NCBI GenBank assembly: GCA_900169235.1
Contig: FWCC01000108.1
Coordinates: 439-52,510 of the forward strand
Direction: 5' to 3'
DNA from: Zarea fungicola
Lineage: Eukaryota; Ascomycota; Sordariomycetes; Hypocreales; Cordycipitaceae
Length of the DNA stretch: 52,072 nucleotides
Part shown: in pieces, positions 10,331-19,654 of the stretch
How positions within the stretch are numbered: position 1 is the stretch's first letter
Layout of the letters: each line of letters begins with the position of its first letter
Notes under the pieces: model-generated
What the model saw: the letters and a program-made list of their open reading frames with translations, nothing else
Told to the model about the DNA's origin: nothing
The model's database searches: none
Made by a program: the position numbers and the translations under genes

Positions 10331-10545
10331 GATAGAATTCAGGTTACCAGCTTAGACAATGTAGGGTAACAACGTCGAGCGCGAACACATGATATTACGA
10401 TTGTAGACATCTTTCTAAAGGCTATTGTAGAGAAACCAACACGCCCTCTAAACTTTCAACCACCGTAACTCAGCCAAAATGCTTTAAATTTTAATTTAAT
10501 GTAAGTAAGAGATATATAAATGGTTTTAAAATCAAATGGTAATAC
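10331..10545. other. Spacer beside the Tc1 relic, AT-rich at one end
   Basis: This stretch lies between the ankyrin relic and the transposase stop codon. It should contain the left terminal repeat of the transposon, but no copy of the right-end sequence CAATGGGGGG is seen, so that end seems lost. Confidence 0.35.
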
Positions 10546-11980
10546 TTAGTACTTTGTGTACCAGCTATTAGCGTTGATAACGGCCTAGAGGCAGTGGGGC
10601 ATCGAATCAATGTGGTGATTCAGAGCCTCTGTTTTGTATCCCTCCCACGCTTCAACAGCAGCCTCGGAAAGCCATTGTAAAGCCTGATTTGACTTATTCA
10701 TATCTGCAAGTTCAGGATGTCAGGTTGCGATCATCTCTTTAAGCATTTTCCATGCGTTTTCGATAAGATTGAGATCAGGGCTATACGCAGGCCAATTTAT
10801 AAGTTGAACACCTGTCGGATAACGTAGCCTCTGTTGGTTCAACACGCAAGCGTTCTGCCTGGGTGGCGAATTAGTCGTACCACTGCTGCCTAGAAGGCAG
10901 CAGTATTACAGGAGTATTTAGTGGAGGATTGTAAGGTTCAGGAAAAAGTTTGACATGAAAAAATGACAAGCAACTGCCTGCGTACCAATGTTTAAGAAAC
11001 AGCTAACTGCCTCTCATAACGTGACAACACCATGATCCTTAGCCCACTCAACCAGCCATTCCTGCACAAATTTTGCTTTATGTGTTAGAGCGTTATCTTG
11101 GGCGAATATATCGCTATAGTTCAACGATTTTTAGAAGGTTTTATTGAAGGCATTGAAGAATTTGGCGCCCGTTAAGGCCTCTGCGAGGCGATTTAGGGTC
11201 GCCAAGCAGCGGCGTTAAAGATGTTTGTTGATTGAACGCAATTCCGGCCCAGAACATCTGAGAATGGCGTGTAGGCCTTGTGACAGCTTAGACATGTTCT
11301 CTTTATATTTTAGTGCCCTAGCGATTTTTTTTAGTTGAGTTATGATGGTTGACAGCCACGGTTAGGTTTAGACCTACATCGCGATATCGCACCTATAATT
11401 TTCATTCACCATGCCCACGCGCAATAGTGGTCTCATCAGAAAAAGTCCAACGTTGCCGAAATTTTCTTCCTTCACTAATACATTTTATCGCAAATTCGAG
11501 TCTTTCAGCTGCCTGGTCGGGTGAAAGTTTTGGCCGCTGTAATGCGGTCTTATATTGGACCCCATGGTCAATTAGCCACCTTCTTAAAGTCCGCACAGAA
11601 CAGTCAAGTTGGATTGCATATAAAAGATCTTTGTTTTTGATAAAAGGGTCGTCTTTAATAAGTCGAAAAATATTAATTTTATCGGTTTCTTGAATGATAT
11701 GTGGCCTCCTAGACCGTGGCGAAGATTTGGCTGACTTTTGGGCCGTGTAGTGTGTAGCGACGCCATATACCGACGTTGACTTCACACCTGTTTTAATTTC
11801 AATTGCAATAGGCTTTAGGCCAGCCAAAAGAGAGTTGAAGCCATAGTCCTCTTATGAGGACTATATTCAACTCTGGAAGTCTTCCGAGCGATGGCTGGCC
11901 CATAATTTGGGTGTTGTGTGGGAGGGGTGTGGCAGCAGGGACGCGACGCGAATTTTGACGTGACTTTTGTCCCCCCATTG
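10546..11980 (-). mobile_element. Decayed Tc1/mariner-type transposon with LTR insertion
   Basis: A fungal Tc1-like transposase is readable on the minus strand. It has an N-terminal piece (RVEYSPHKRTMASTLFWLA), a helix-turn-helix region with CSVRTLRRWLIDHG, the first catalytic Asp in WTFSDET, the second in FAQDNALTHKAKF, and the final block in NWPAYSPDLNLIENAWKMLK. The C-terminus is SWYTKY and a stop at 10546. Several stops and frame changes break it. The right end is CCCCCCATTG with TA at 11981-11982. The left terminal repeat is not found. A solo LTR interrupts the frame between GVV and QLINW-type sequence; without it the frame there is continuous. The element is inactive. The same family recurs at 20.3 kb and 44.3 kb. 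Confidence 0.82.
10813..11026 (-). mobile_element. Solo LTR (214 bp) with ACACC target duplication
   Basis: The insert begins TGTC and ends GACA on the plus strand, giving the TG...CA ends of an LTR. It is flanked by identical 5-bp repeats, ACACC at 10808-10812 and 11027-11031. Excluding it and one repeat restores the transposase reading frame around it. A second copy of the same length lies at 40714-40927 in the opposite orientation and a 5' fragment at 13393. An internal hairpin has arms CTGCTGCC and GGCAGCAG. No gag, pol or second LTR is adjacent, so this is the product of LTR-LTR recombination. Orientation is taken from the copies beginning TGTCACGTTATGAGA. Confidence 0.85.
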
Positions 11981-12495
11981 TAGCCACAACCAATTGTAAG
12001 CTCGACCCACAAGCACAACGCGACAAAATACTAGTTTTACGGGTGTGGGTCAAGTGGAACCCAGGATACGGCTGAAGGCTACACAAGTCTTGATAAGCAC
12101 CTTCACCCCAAGCAATCTCGGAAGTTATCGGCATGACCTACTCTGTCTAGAGCATCCTCTTCGTTCTTGCTCGAAAAAGTCAAGATTACAGACAGTCTTA
12201 GTTTCAGAAATACGAATCCGTTGTCTTTATTGGCGCTTCCCTGACTCAACATCCATGCTACGCCTGTCTAAAAGCCTGCTTACGACGGAAAGAAAAGATG
12301 GGTTTCAGTAAGCAGCTTGTGGCACCCTTTGTTTTTCCATATCAAGCGAGGAACTTGATTGCGCAACGTGATAGCCTTGTAGGCCGCCGTTAAACCACCA
12401 CATAAAAAAGTAATATAAAGTCCATATGAGTATCGCTTTCCAATGCAGCGGCGACAGAGCGTCACAAGCACTGTTTTATTGCTCAATTAGCCAAT
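11981..12495. other. Intergenic, upstream of a secreted-protein gene
   Basis: No gene is seen here. It includes the promoter of the gene starting at 12496, but no clear TATA box is visible in the last 100 bases. Confidence 0.35.
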
Positions 12496-13188
12496 ATGCA
12501 CCTTCTATCTCTTGCCTTCCTATCTTTGAGTTTTTCGACGCTTGCCTATGCTAGTCCAGCAGCACGAAACACCACGCAAATCCCTGCGGCGAAGGATACT
12601 ACGCAACTCAGTGCTCCGAGCTATGATAACTGGATCACCAAGTGGCCAGAACATTTTCAAACCCATCACGAATCTAGCTTGCTGAAGCTTTACAATATCA
12701 GTTATGGGCTAGATATTACTGAGCCGCCCACTAGCGATATTGTCCGCCGTGACGATATGTTCAAAGGCAAGCAATACAGAATTGCAGGATGGTTCTTCAG
12801 TATTTCCTTTTATGTGGTGGAGGAATGGCCAGGTACAACTTGGACATTCCCAAGAAACAACCTTGCCAGGAGTATCACCTACATTTCAGATCAATTAGCG
12901 CGAGACGTTACCCAAGTCGTTAATGATCATGTTTTCCAGAGAAACATCGGTGGTGGTTGGTCATGGTCGGGCCATGTGGGAGATCACTACCAGTTTAAAA
13001 ATATCCCATACGATGTTATTTTCGACACTTGTTTTGATGCTATTACAGGAGCTGTCGATTGGATCACTTGGGAAAACGGTGCTACATGGCAATTGTTGGA
13101 TACTGCTGGCGATGAGATAGCTGCATTCTCACTCTATCCCACCAATGCTAACCGCAACGCTGCACCGCAGTACGTTCATGAGTTCTGA
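12496..13188 (+). CDS. Secreted Trp-rich protein with pro-region
   Basis: An intronless frame of 230 residues. Residues 1-19 form a clear signal peptide (LLSLAFLSLSFSTLAYA, cleavage before SPAAR). A short imperfect repeat follows (NTTQIPAAK / DTTQLSAPS, residues 25-42). A dibasic site (VRRDD, R84-R85) could mark the end of a pro-region. The predicted mature part, about 145 residues, contains many aromatic residues (WFFSISFYVVEEWPG, GGGWSWSGHVGDHYQF) and a single cysteine (in DTCFDA), so it is not a disulfide-stabilised effector of the usual type. I recognise no family. It lies between an LTR-bearing transposon and an LTR fragment, and its frame is fully intact among broken neighbours, which suggests recent or continuing function. 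Function is unknown. Confidence 0.8.
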   Translation: MHLLSLAFLSLSFSTLAYASPAARNTTQIPAAKDTTQLSAPSYDNWITKWPEHFQTHHESSLLKLYNISYGLDITEPPTSDIVRRDDMFKGKQYRIAGWFFSISFYVVEEWPGTTWTFPRNNLARSITYISDQLARDVTQVVNDHVFQRNIGGGWSWSGHVGDHYQFKNIPYDVIFDTCFDAITGAVDWITWENGATWQLLDTAGDEIAAFSLYPTNANRNAAPQYVHEF

Positions 13189-13392
13189 GTTTGCAATGCA
13201 GCAAGATCACAGCCAGCATGCCTGGCCTGACTATCTGGGACAGGTATCAAGGCGGTGACGGAGATGGCTGAGGCTAATTTACAAGGGGTTGCAATTTTAG
13301 CCAAGCACATTTTAGAATATAGAGAAATCAAGAGTGGATTCAATAAAGTTGTACAAAGGTAGTATGGCCTTGAACTATACAACACGTATTAT

Positions 13393-13466
13393 TGTCACGT
13401 TATGAGAGGCAGTTAGCTGTTTCTTGTTCATTGGTATGCAGGCAGTTACTTGTCATTTATGATTTT
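13393..13466 (+). mobile_element. 5' fragment of the same LTR family
   Basis: It starts TGTCACGTTATGAGAGGCAG and follows the start of the solo LTR at 10813-11026 (read on its minus strand) closely for about 74 bases, then diverges completely. No target duplication could be assigned. It is either a truncated copy or a related LTR family that shares its 5' end. Confidence 0.7.
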
Positions 13467-14385
13467 GTTGTTCTTCCAATCTATCTAAGTTCTCCTTGTT
13501 ATACCGGTTTGACGTAGGCGTCCCAACCATCTGACGGAGTCAGGGTGGCTGGCCAGCCTTCCACACCTGATAGCTATGATTTCATGGCATCCAGCAATTG
13601 CGTCAGGGTCGCTTCTCCATTTAAACAGAGACCGCATTATCCGACACCACTACGTCCCAATCATCCTCGGATTGTTTATCATCGATTATTGCCGGCTTTA
13701 TACATTTTCGTTTACCCCTCTCCCAGGCACTTTCCACTTTTTCCACAATACGATGGAAGTATCGGCGGAGTAGCAATTCACGAACCATCATCCGGTGCCT
13801 AGAGTTCCAGCGCGTCTAAAAGTGGCGGGGCGCCAGAAGAGAAGAAAAGAAGTGGAAAGTCGCTGGAAGTGGACTTCTGCTATTAGTGGCAGAGAACTAA
13901 AATTGTAAGATGACCAGAATTCATCGGGTAATGCCAGCCGGCGACGAATGCGTCAGGGCACCATTCGCTAAACCTCCAAGGCGGCCCTTTCTTTATCTGC
14001 CGCAGGACAGCTGGGTTTCCATTGAAAATTGAGCTAGAAAATAGCGGTGTAATGAGTAATAGGACATATAATAAAGCAAGAGACGTAGATCTGAAAGAGT
14101 TGAGCTGTAGCAAAGACTTTTGTCAATTTAAGTCTAATCAACGTAATTGTAGGCGGAGTGAATTAGCGCTACCAAGAAACTCTACGGTTCAACGGAATGG
14201 TCTGCAGCCTTATCACTAGGATCTATAGTAGCCTATGACTAAAGAACAGATATAAACCATTTTAGATCGAATAAACTTCGCTATAAAAGCGCCCGTTTTA
14301 TAGACCGTTTAAACTAATTTCCTCAAAGCTATTAGTAAACCTAATCAATTCTAAGAAATATTATAATCTTACCTTTGAGACTTGA
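13467..14385. other. No convincing gene
   Basis: Short open frames on both strands without motif support. The last 150 bases before 14385 are AT-rich and form the 3' flank of the secreted-protein gene on the minus strand. Confidence 0.35.
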
Positions 14386-14937
14386 CTAGCAACGAGGCGA
14401 GTATGCAGGGGGAGCAATTTCCAAGGGCTCGAGGATGTATGCAAGAGTTCTTATGTTGCGGATATATCCCCAACCACTGCATTGAGTGAGACTGGGGCAT
14501 CTGTTAAGAGTATCCCTGGCAGCCGCTGATGTCCATAGGTACGCCACAACCTGAGCGACGCAATTGCTTTCATTGCGTACGATAATCTTGCAACGACTCG
14601 CATTGGTCCTATAGGTCACGCTAATTTGAGGTCGAATCAGTTCCGTCCTTGATGATCTGCCGAGGGCCGCAATTAAATTATCGCAGTCGTCTTCGTAGGC
14701 TTCTTGGTTCTGGGTAGTGGTGAGTTGATTACCCCAACACTCCTCATGCCCCCGCTTAGTTAGGCCACTCGAACTTCCATCTCCAATCGCGTCTCCAATG
14801 GTGACATTAGGATTAACTTCGATCTCTCCATCTGCAAAAGATTCCATAAACAAGCCTGGTTCGACCTCAACAGCAACAGCAGTAACGCTGGTGGCAGTGT
14901 AGGCCGTGGCAAGGAGGATGCTTGGAGCAAAGCGCAT
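14386..14937 (-). CDS. Secreted cysteine-containing protein with Kex2 site
   Basis: An intronless frame of 183 residues. The signal peptide is about residues 1-20 (RFAPSILLATAYTATSVTA). The pro-region, residues 21-62, is acidic and has one N-glycosylation-type site (NVT). It ends in GLTKR (K61-R62), and the mature part starts GHEECWGN. Cysteines lie at 67, 85, 116, 126, 147, 153 and 183, the last being the C-terminal residue. Seven cysteines leave one unpaired or available for dimer formation. The LTKR processing site followed within about six residues by a cysteine is the same layout as the protein at 204-1082, though the mature sequences look unrelated. Motifs such as QCSGWGYIRN do not identify a family for me. 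A TTTAAAAG motif about 80 bases upstream may serve as core promoter. An effector-like or antimicrobial role is inference. Confidence 0.82.
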   Translation of the reverse strand: MRFAPSILLATAYTATSVTAVAVEVEPGLFMESFADGEIEVNPNVTIGDAIGDGSSSGLTKRGHEECWGNQLTTTQNQEAYEDDCDNLIAALGRSSRTELIRPQISVTYRTNASRCKIIVRNESNCVAQVVAYLWTSAAARDTLNRCPSLTQCSGWGYIRNIRTLAYILEPLEIAPPAYSPRC

Positions 14938-15710
14938 GATGAGTAACTCTTGAAACAGTAGTAGATTGACTTGAATTCTTTCTGGGTCGACACCTTCGTC
15001 GGGGCGTAGGCCCCCTTTTAAATGAAGACTGAGCCACTCTGAGCCGCTTGATACTCAAGACTCATATTTTATGTGCAGGGGTTAAGCTTACATTTCTGTT
15101 AAGAGTAATAAGTGGGCGCCGCCTACGCTGACGGATCACAAACGAGCATCGCGGTATGGGCCATGCTATACTGACGCCAACTTGCTAAACAGAATGACCC
15201 GTAGCTCAGAGCTATTGTGAGTGGAAACTCTTTCTTACAAGTGACTCGGAAATTATCGTTGCAGCCTGATGGGAGAAGTCAGCAGTGATTCGTGCAGCTA
15301 CAAAGGACCTACATTTACATATCATGATCCAACCAAGACTGTGATCTTGATTTTTGACTCGGAATTTCCCTATTGACTCGGCGCTAGGTCGTCTGCATAT
15401 CTGCATAAAAAGCGTGCTTTACCGAATGTATCAGTGTCCTCCCGCCAAATCCCTGTAGCCCTTTATAATTCTAAGACACCCTAGTCGGTCAACGACGTAC
15501 CTACGCTAATAGGGGTAATAAGAGCCACTAAAAAATGGCCAAAAAGAGGAAAATCGGTGTTCTTTGCCACTTTTTGGCTGAGTCGCTGCTCAGTGACTCG
15601 AGTGAATTTAGAAATCCCAAGTCAGAAATTCCCCTAGACAAAGCAGGTAGGTAAACATTCACTAACACTTTTTACCTCTTAGCCAACACTAAGTAAGTCA
15701 GGCATTCTTG
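14938..15710. other. Intergenic, no gene seen
   Basis: This includes the promoter of the minus-strand gene ending at 14937. Short frames on both strands have no support. Confidence 0.35.
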
Positions 15711-15711
15711 C

Positions 15712-15733
15712 AAAAAAAAAAAAAAAAAANNNN
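15712..15733. other. Poly(A) run and 4-base assembly gap
   Basis: A run of 18 A bases is followed by NNNN (15730-15733). Together with the gap and poly(A) at 17140-17168 it brackets the RidA-bearing segment. Confidence 0.9.
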
Positions 15734-16461
15734 CGCTCAGCTGGTATGCAATTTGCAACTTGATGATGATAGAAATCTAGCCATGGCTGGGGAAAATTCG
15801 TATTATTTATTCCACCATATAGTACGCCAGTACTGTACGGCAGGGTACCGCTACGAACACTGTAAAATAATACGGATAGCATCTTGCCGTTCGGGTGATC
15901 ATTCAACCCCTAGGCTAAATAGGAGTGAGTGCATGTGAGAATATGAACAGGTACAGGCACGCGTAGTAGGTGCTGGGAAACTATCCGAGGAACAAGCAAG
16001 TTCCCGCCACTCCTCTAGTGAATGCGATGGGGTGCCTAGGTTGGGAGTAGCGGCGGCGTTAGTGTATCGAGCCAGCCTAAAACAGCGGCAAGCCACGAGC
16101 TTACTTCACTGACATTTTCCGGGGCCGTGTAAAGAAAGGCACAATGATTGGTCATAGAAAACATCATGATGCTACTAGTAAGAAACTAGGGGACGGTGTG
16201 GAGTCTAGTTGGGCCACCTAATGTGGCCCCACTGTCTCCCTGCCTACAGACCTCTATGAACGGCAAGCTGTGGACATAAACTTCAAATTGCTGATCGGGA
16301 ATTATCTCGGCTATTATTCCTGATGGTGAACCTGGCTGTACTGGACTTGCCTTTACTCGTGCAAGCCCCCACTTTTTGAGCCCAGGTCGCTGTTGCAACC
16401 ACCCTCAAAAAGTGGGGCCGGGCATAAGAAGATCTTTCTATTTTTATTTGCTGTCTCGCAT

Positions 16462-16983
16462 TTACAGGACAGCAGTGCACTCAATTTCGACATCGGTGTT
16501 CAGGGGGAGAGTCTTGACGCCAACACAGCTGCGCGTATTAATTAGTTACCAGGCATGAGAAAATATTTTGACGATCAGCAATTGGGCTGGGGCAACTTAC
16601 GTGCGGCAAGGCTTGACTTCACCCCAGTAGGAGGTGTAAACCTCGTTCATCTTGGCAAAGTCGTCCATGTTGACGAGGTAGACGTTGACCTTAACGACTT
16701 TGTCAATGGTGGTGCCAGAAGCCTCGAGAATGGCCTGGAGGTTCTTGATGCATTGGTGCTGCAATTGTATTAGTTGGCGGCGTGCATCAAGAATGAAGAT
16801 GACAGTTCACGGACTTACAGTGTGAGCCTGGATGTCACCAGGAATCAGCTGCATAGTGACGGGATCCATGGAGACAACGCCAGAGACAAAGACCATGCCA
16901 TTCGCCTTGATAGCCTGGCTGTAGATGCCAGGGAGGGGCTTGGGGGCCTTGTCAGTGAGGACAGCTTCCTTGACAGATGACAT
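16462..16983 (-). CDS. RidA (YjgF/YER057c/UK114) family protein
   Basis: The gene has three exons, 16819-16983, 16601-16758 and 16462-16528, joined by introns of 60 and 72 bp with GTAAGT donors and CAG acceptors. The product is 129 residues. The family hallmarks are all present: an N-terminal [20 protein letters not shown], the [18 protein letters not shown] helix, the conserved [20 protein letters not shown], the [13 protein letters not shown] segment with the Arg that binds substrate carboxylates, and the C-terminal VEIECTAVL. Members hydrolyse reactive enamine/imine intermediates formed by PLP enzymes; fungal copies are cytosolic or mitochondrial. No mitochondrial presequence is evident, so cytosolic is more likely. 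The upstream region is pyrimidine-rich on the coding strand, as in many fungal promoters. Its segment is bounded by assembly gaps, so its linkage to the neighbours is not certain. Confidence 0.93.
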
Positions 16984-17139
16984 TGTGATAGAGGGGTAAG
17001 TATATTTGCTTGTTTTTTGGTTGGGGAGAACGGTTCGTGTAGAACGTGGAGAGAATGATGATGAGGGAAGAGAGAATATATTATACGTGAATGCAGCTTC
17101 AACGAAAATTTGACCCTTCTATCGGGTAGGTCCCAAGAT

Positions 17140-17168
17140 NNNNNNNNNAAAAAAAAAAAAAAAAAAGA
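17140..17168. other. 9-base assembly gap and poly(A) run
   Basis: N bases at 17140-17148 are followed by about 18-20 A bases. This is the right-hand boundary of the segment that carries the RidA gene. Confidence 0.9.
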
Positions 17169-17650
17169 CTGCAAATGGACGTGTACACGTCTCGTTGGTG
17201 GAGCGGGGCAGCTTTCAACAGCTTTCTACTGGGTACTTTTCTTTACTGATTTTAGGTTTTTTTTCATGATACCTTCGACTTAGCAAGCCCCATATTGTAA
17301 TAGCAATGCACCAACAACGCTTATATTTTACTCCAGCGCCCCAGCAACCTGGGCCCGCTATCTGGACTCATTTGTCACGATAGAGGCCACATTCTGCCAC
17401 AGACCGAGTATGCTAGTCTAGCTGAATTGTCCCTGTACAGCTGAATACATTTCCCTAACGAGGCTGCTTAGTTTACTATATTCATAGTCGTTGAGCCTAT
17501 CTTCTAGATGGGAATTAAGCACTGCACGCTGTCTTTGAAAGCCTTGCCTTGACAACTACCTCTGACTGTGATAGGTGTGGTTTCTGATAAGGCTTGCAAC
17601 GAATTAGTAGAGTACTTTAACTCCTCCTATGTTATAGTGATCATTAATGT
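17169..17650. other. No gene seen
   Basis: Short open frames only; no motif was noticed. It leads into the tandem duplication that follows. Confidence 0.35.
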
Positions 17651-17782
17651 GGATTGACTATCCTGAGAAGCCTTTTTCCCTTTTTACAGCGCAGCGTAGG
17701 GGTGAAATGCTAAGATTATTGGGAGGAGAAAATATCTTATTGCTGCTTTCGCTGCTCAAATGGATTGTAGTGGGGTGGTTGG
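17651..17782 (+). repeat. Tandem duplication, upstream diverged copy
   Basis: It aligns with 17971-18101 along its length. Shared blocks are GATTGACTATCCTGAGA, CCTTTTT..CCTTTTTACAG, TGCTAA, TTGGG.GGAGAAA.TATCT and GTGG..TGGTTGG. Relative to the second copy it has lost a base in the coding part and carries stops. It would therefore be the broken copy. Confidence 0.65.
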
Positions 17783-17883
17783 TCTAAATGCGCGATTCAG
17801 TCGTGCGTGGCTATATCCGCGTAAATAGGAGTGTACGAGTTTAGCGCTTACCGTATTCATTTTTACACCAGAAAGGTAATCAT

Positions 17884-18171
17884 TTGTCGGATTGCACTGT
17901 GCGAAAATTGGAACGCATTGTATGCAACCAATTGCTGCTGCCTGGCAACATCTATGGAGAGTATGTGAGTAGATTGACTATCCTGAGATCCCTTTTCCCC
18001 TTTTTACAGCACCTCGCAGAGGTTGAACTGCTAAATTCGTTGGGTGGAGAAAGTATCTCACTGCGCTTGCCGTTCCAAGTGGATAATAGTGGGCTGGTTG
18101 GGTACCTACCTTACTTAGTCATGAGTCTTGCGCATGTGCTGTACTTTTTGCCGCTTGAATGCAAGCTTTGA
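17884..18171 (+). CDS. Unidentified two-exon coding fragment, downstream duplicate
   Basis: One frame runs from about 17884 to a TGA at 18171. Inside it, GTGAGT at 17965 and TTTTTACAG ending at 18009 delimit a 45-bp intron that keeps the frame. The spliced product would contain CTVRKLERIVCNQLLLPGNI, then HLAEVELLNSLGGESISLRL, then LVGYLPYLVMSLAHVLYFLP. No ATG lies at the beginning (the frame opens with TTG), so an upstream exon is missing or the gene is truncated. The duplicated unit starts at the intron and continues through exon 2. I recognise no family. The conserved splice signals suggest descent from a real gene. Confidence 0.35.
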   Translation: MSDCTVRKLERIVCNQLLLPGNIYGEYVSRLTILRSLFPFLQHLAEVELLNSLGGESISLRLPFQVDNSGLVGYLPYLVMSLAHVLYFLPLECKL

Positions 18172-19251
18172 GAAAACTATATTTAGCAACTAACTTAACC
18201 GTTGCCACCTATTGAGTGCAAAATCATCTTCTGACACCACTGTAAGATTATAAGCACGTTCTATTATTTTATTAATAGATTTTGATTCTTGATGGTTATA
18301 ATTTTCATTGAACCATTGCTCTTTAATTAGGCATTACTAGATATCGACAATGGACTCTATAGTCGGCAAGGCCCTTAAGTGCGTCCTGGCGGTGCTTGTA
18401 ATTAAGGGAAGCGCAGTATCTATGACTGGCGTGCAAGCAGTACAACCCATGGTTGAAGAGCGAAAAATGCCTGAAATAATCCTATTATCGCACTTGGCCA
18501 ATGGTGTGACTGCGTAGATGCACCCGTAACATCTCTTGGATGAGCGGTTTATTAGCACCTAGACCCCTGAAGACTTTGTAAACCTTTTTGAAACTGTGTA
18601 GGAGGAAATGCAATATACTATAAGATAGCAACGGCAGCCTGATATTTTTACCACGGTTACATTTTCGGATCATAACAATGTTCAGCATGTTGTCTCGATG
18701 TCAACATCGGCTGATGCTAACCAGAATATGAACCAGGCGTTTAACAACGTTAGCCTGGGGATGGATGCCCTTGTAACAACTGCCGAGCATGAAAGCATTG
18801 GTCTGATTGACACGACGCAGTGGGTAGTTGACTTTCTTAGGAACGGTGCTACTGTCTTAAGCCTTATCTTTTTCTTGTTAAATTAGCTTCTGGTTATATG
18901 TAATTTTAGTATACTGAAATCCCAATTTCAAGTGGATCTTTATCAGGGTAGTGGCACGGGGATTTGTTTCAGATAGTTGACAGGGCTAGAAATCTCGTGG
19001 ATTAGTTAAGTTGCTTATATCAAGCATTAATCTGTAATATGCTACTTGATATCGCGCTTGTTGGATAACATACGGTAGCGAGACTTGCCATTTGTTATTG
19101 GCAACTATTTGGTAGGGAAATTCCTTTCCTTGAACTCGTCTCTAGCCTCTAGCTAAGCTTCATAAGCTGCGCAATATCCTATGCAATAGAAATGTTCTTG
19201 ACATGACAGTCAACCGCGAAAACGGCACAAACAAGGTCGTAAATTAAAGCC
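18172..19251. other. No convincing gene
   Basis: An ATG-started frame of 62 codons at 18698-18886 on the plus strand ends in a hydrophobic stretch. It has no other support. The rest is AT-rich. Confidence 0.3.
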
Positions 19252-19368
19252 TTAGTAAACACATACACCATGCTTCGTAGCGCAGCAAATGCCAAGTGAC
19301 TTGATAGCATTCCAACAGCCCTCACAACATTTACAGCAGCCGCGCTCGTCAATGTCACCACGGGCGGC
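19252..19368 (-). CDS. Candidate cysteine-rich last exon
   Basis: After a CTACAG acceptor ending at 19369 the minus strand reads AARGDIDERG, then CCKCCEGCWNAI, then GICCATKHGVCVY and a TAA at 19252. There are eight cysteines in 38 residues. It lies just downstream of the secreted protein starting at 19647 and could be its second exon. I could not find a donor of the right phase in the first exon, so the join is unproven. If it is not an exon, the cysteine density is coincidental. Confidence 0.3.
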   Translation of the reverse strand, partial: AARGDIDERGCCKCCEGCWNAIKSLGICCATKHGVCVY

Positions 19369-19395
19369 CTGTAGAACCAGTTTAGGTCAGTGATG

Positions 19396-19647
19396 CTACG
19401 AGGTAGAGTAAGATGAGCAATTCCTAGAGCAAATTGGACTTAAAAGAAGACTGTTTGCGGGCGAGATGCTAAGCATAGCTTTAGCCTCAACGTAACCAGC
19501 GGCAGCAACGAGAAGGTCACCATCGGAGATATCCGGATGCGATTCTTTAATGAGGGCCATGGCATCCTCCATCAAACTGTTACGCGGCGCAGCGGGAATA
19601 GGAGTAGCCACGAGGCCAGCAATATAAATGAATTGGAGGAGCTGCAT
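19396..19647 (-). CDS. Small secreted protein (N-terminal exon or complete)
   Basis: The ATG at 19647 opens a signal peptide (MQLLQFIYIAGLVATPIPA) followed by a polar, acidic helix-like segment (SLMEDAMALIKESHPDISDG) and an alanine-rich stretch. Unspliced, it ends after 83 residues in a Ser/Cys-rich tail. The tail composition changes abruptly after residue 60, suggesting that an intron starts there and that the real C-terminus lies further downstream, possibly the cysteine-rich exon at 19252-19368. The function is not recognised. The upstream in-frame ATG at 19713 would bury the signal peptide and was not chosen. Confidence 0.5.
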   Translation of the reverse strand: MQLLQFIYIAGLVATPIPAAPRNSLMEDAMALIKESHPDISDGDLLVAAAGYVEAKAMLSISPANSLLLSPICSRNCSSYSTS

Positions 19648-19654
19648 TCTTGCT

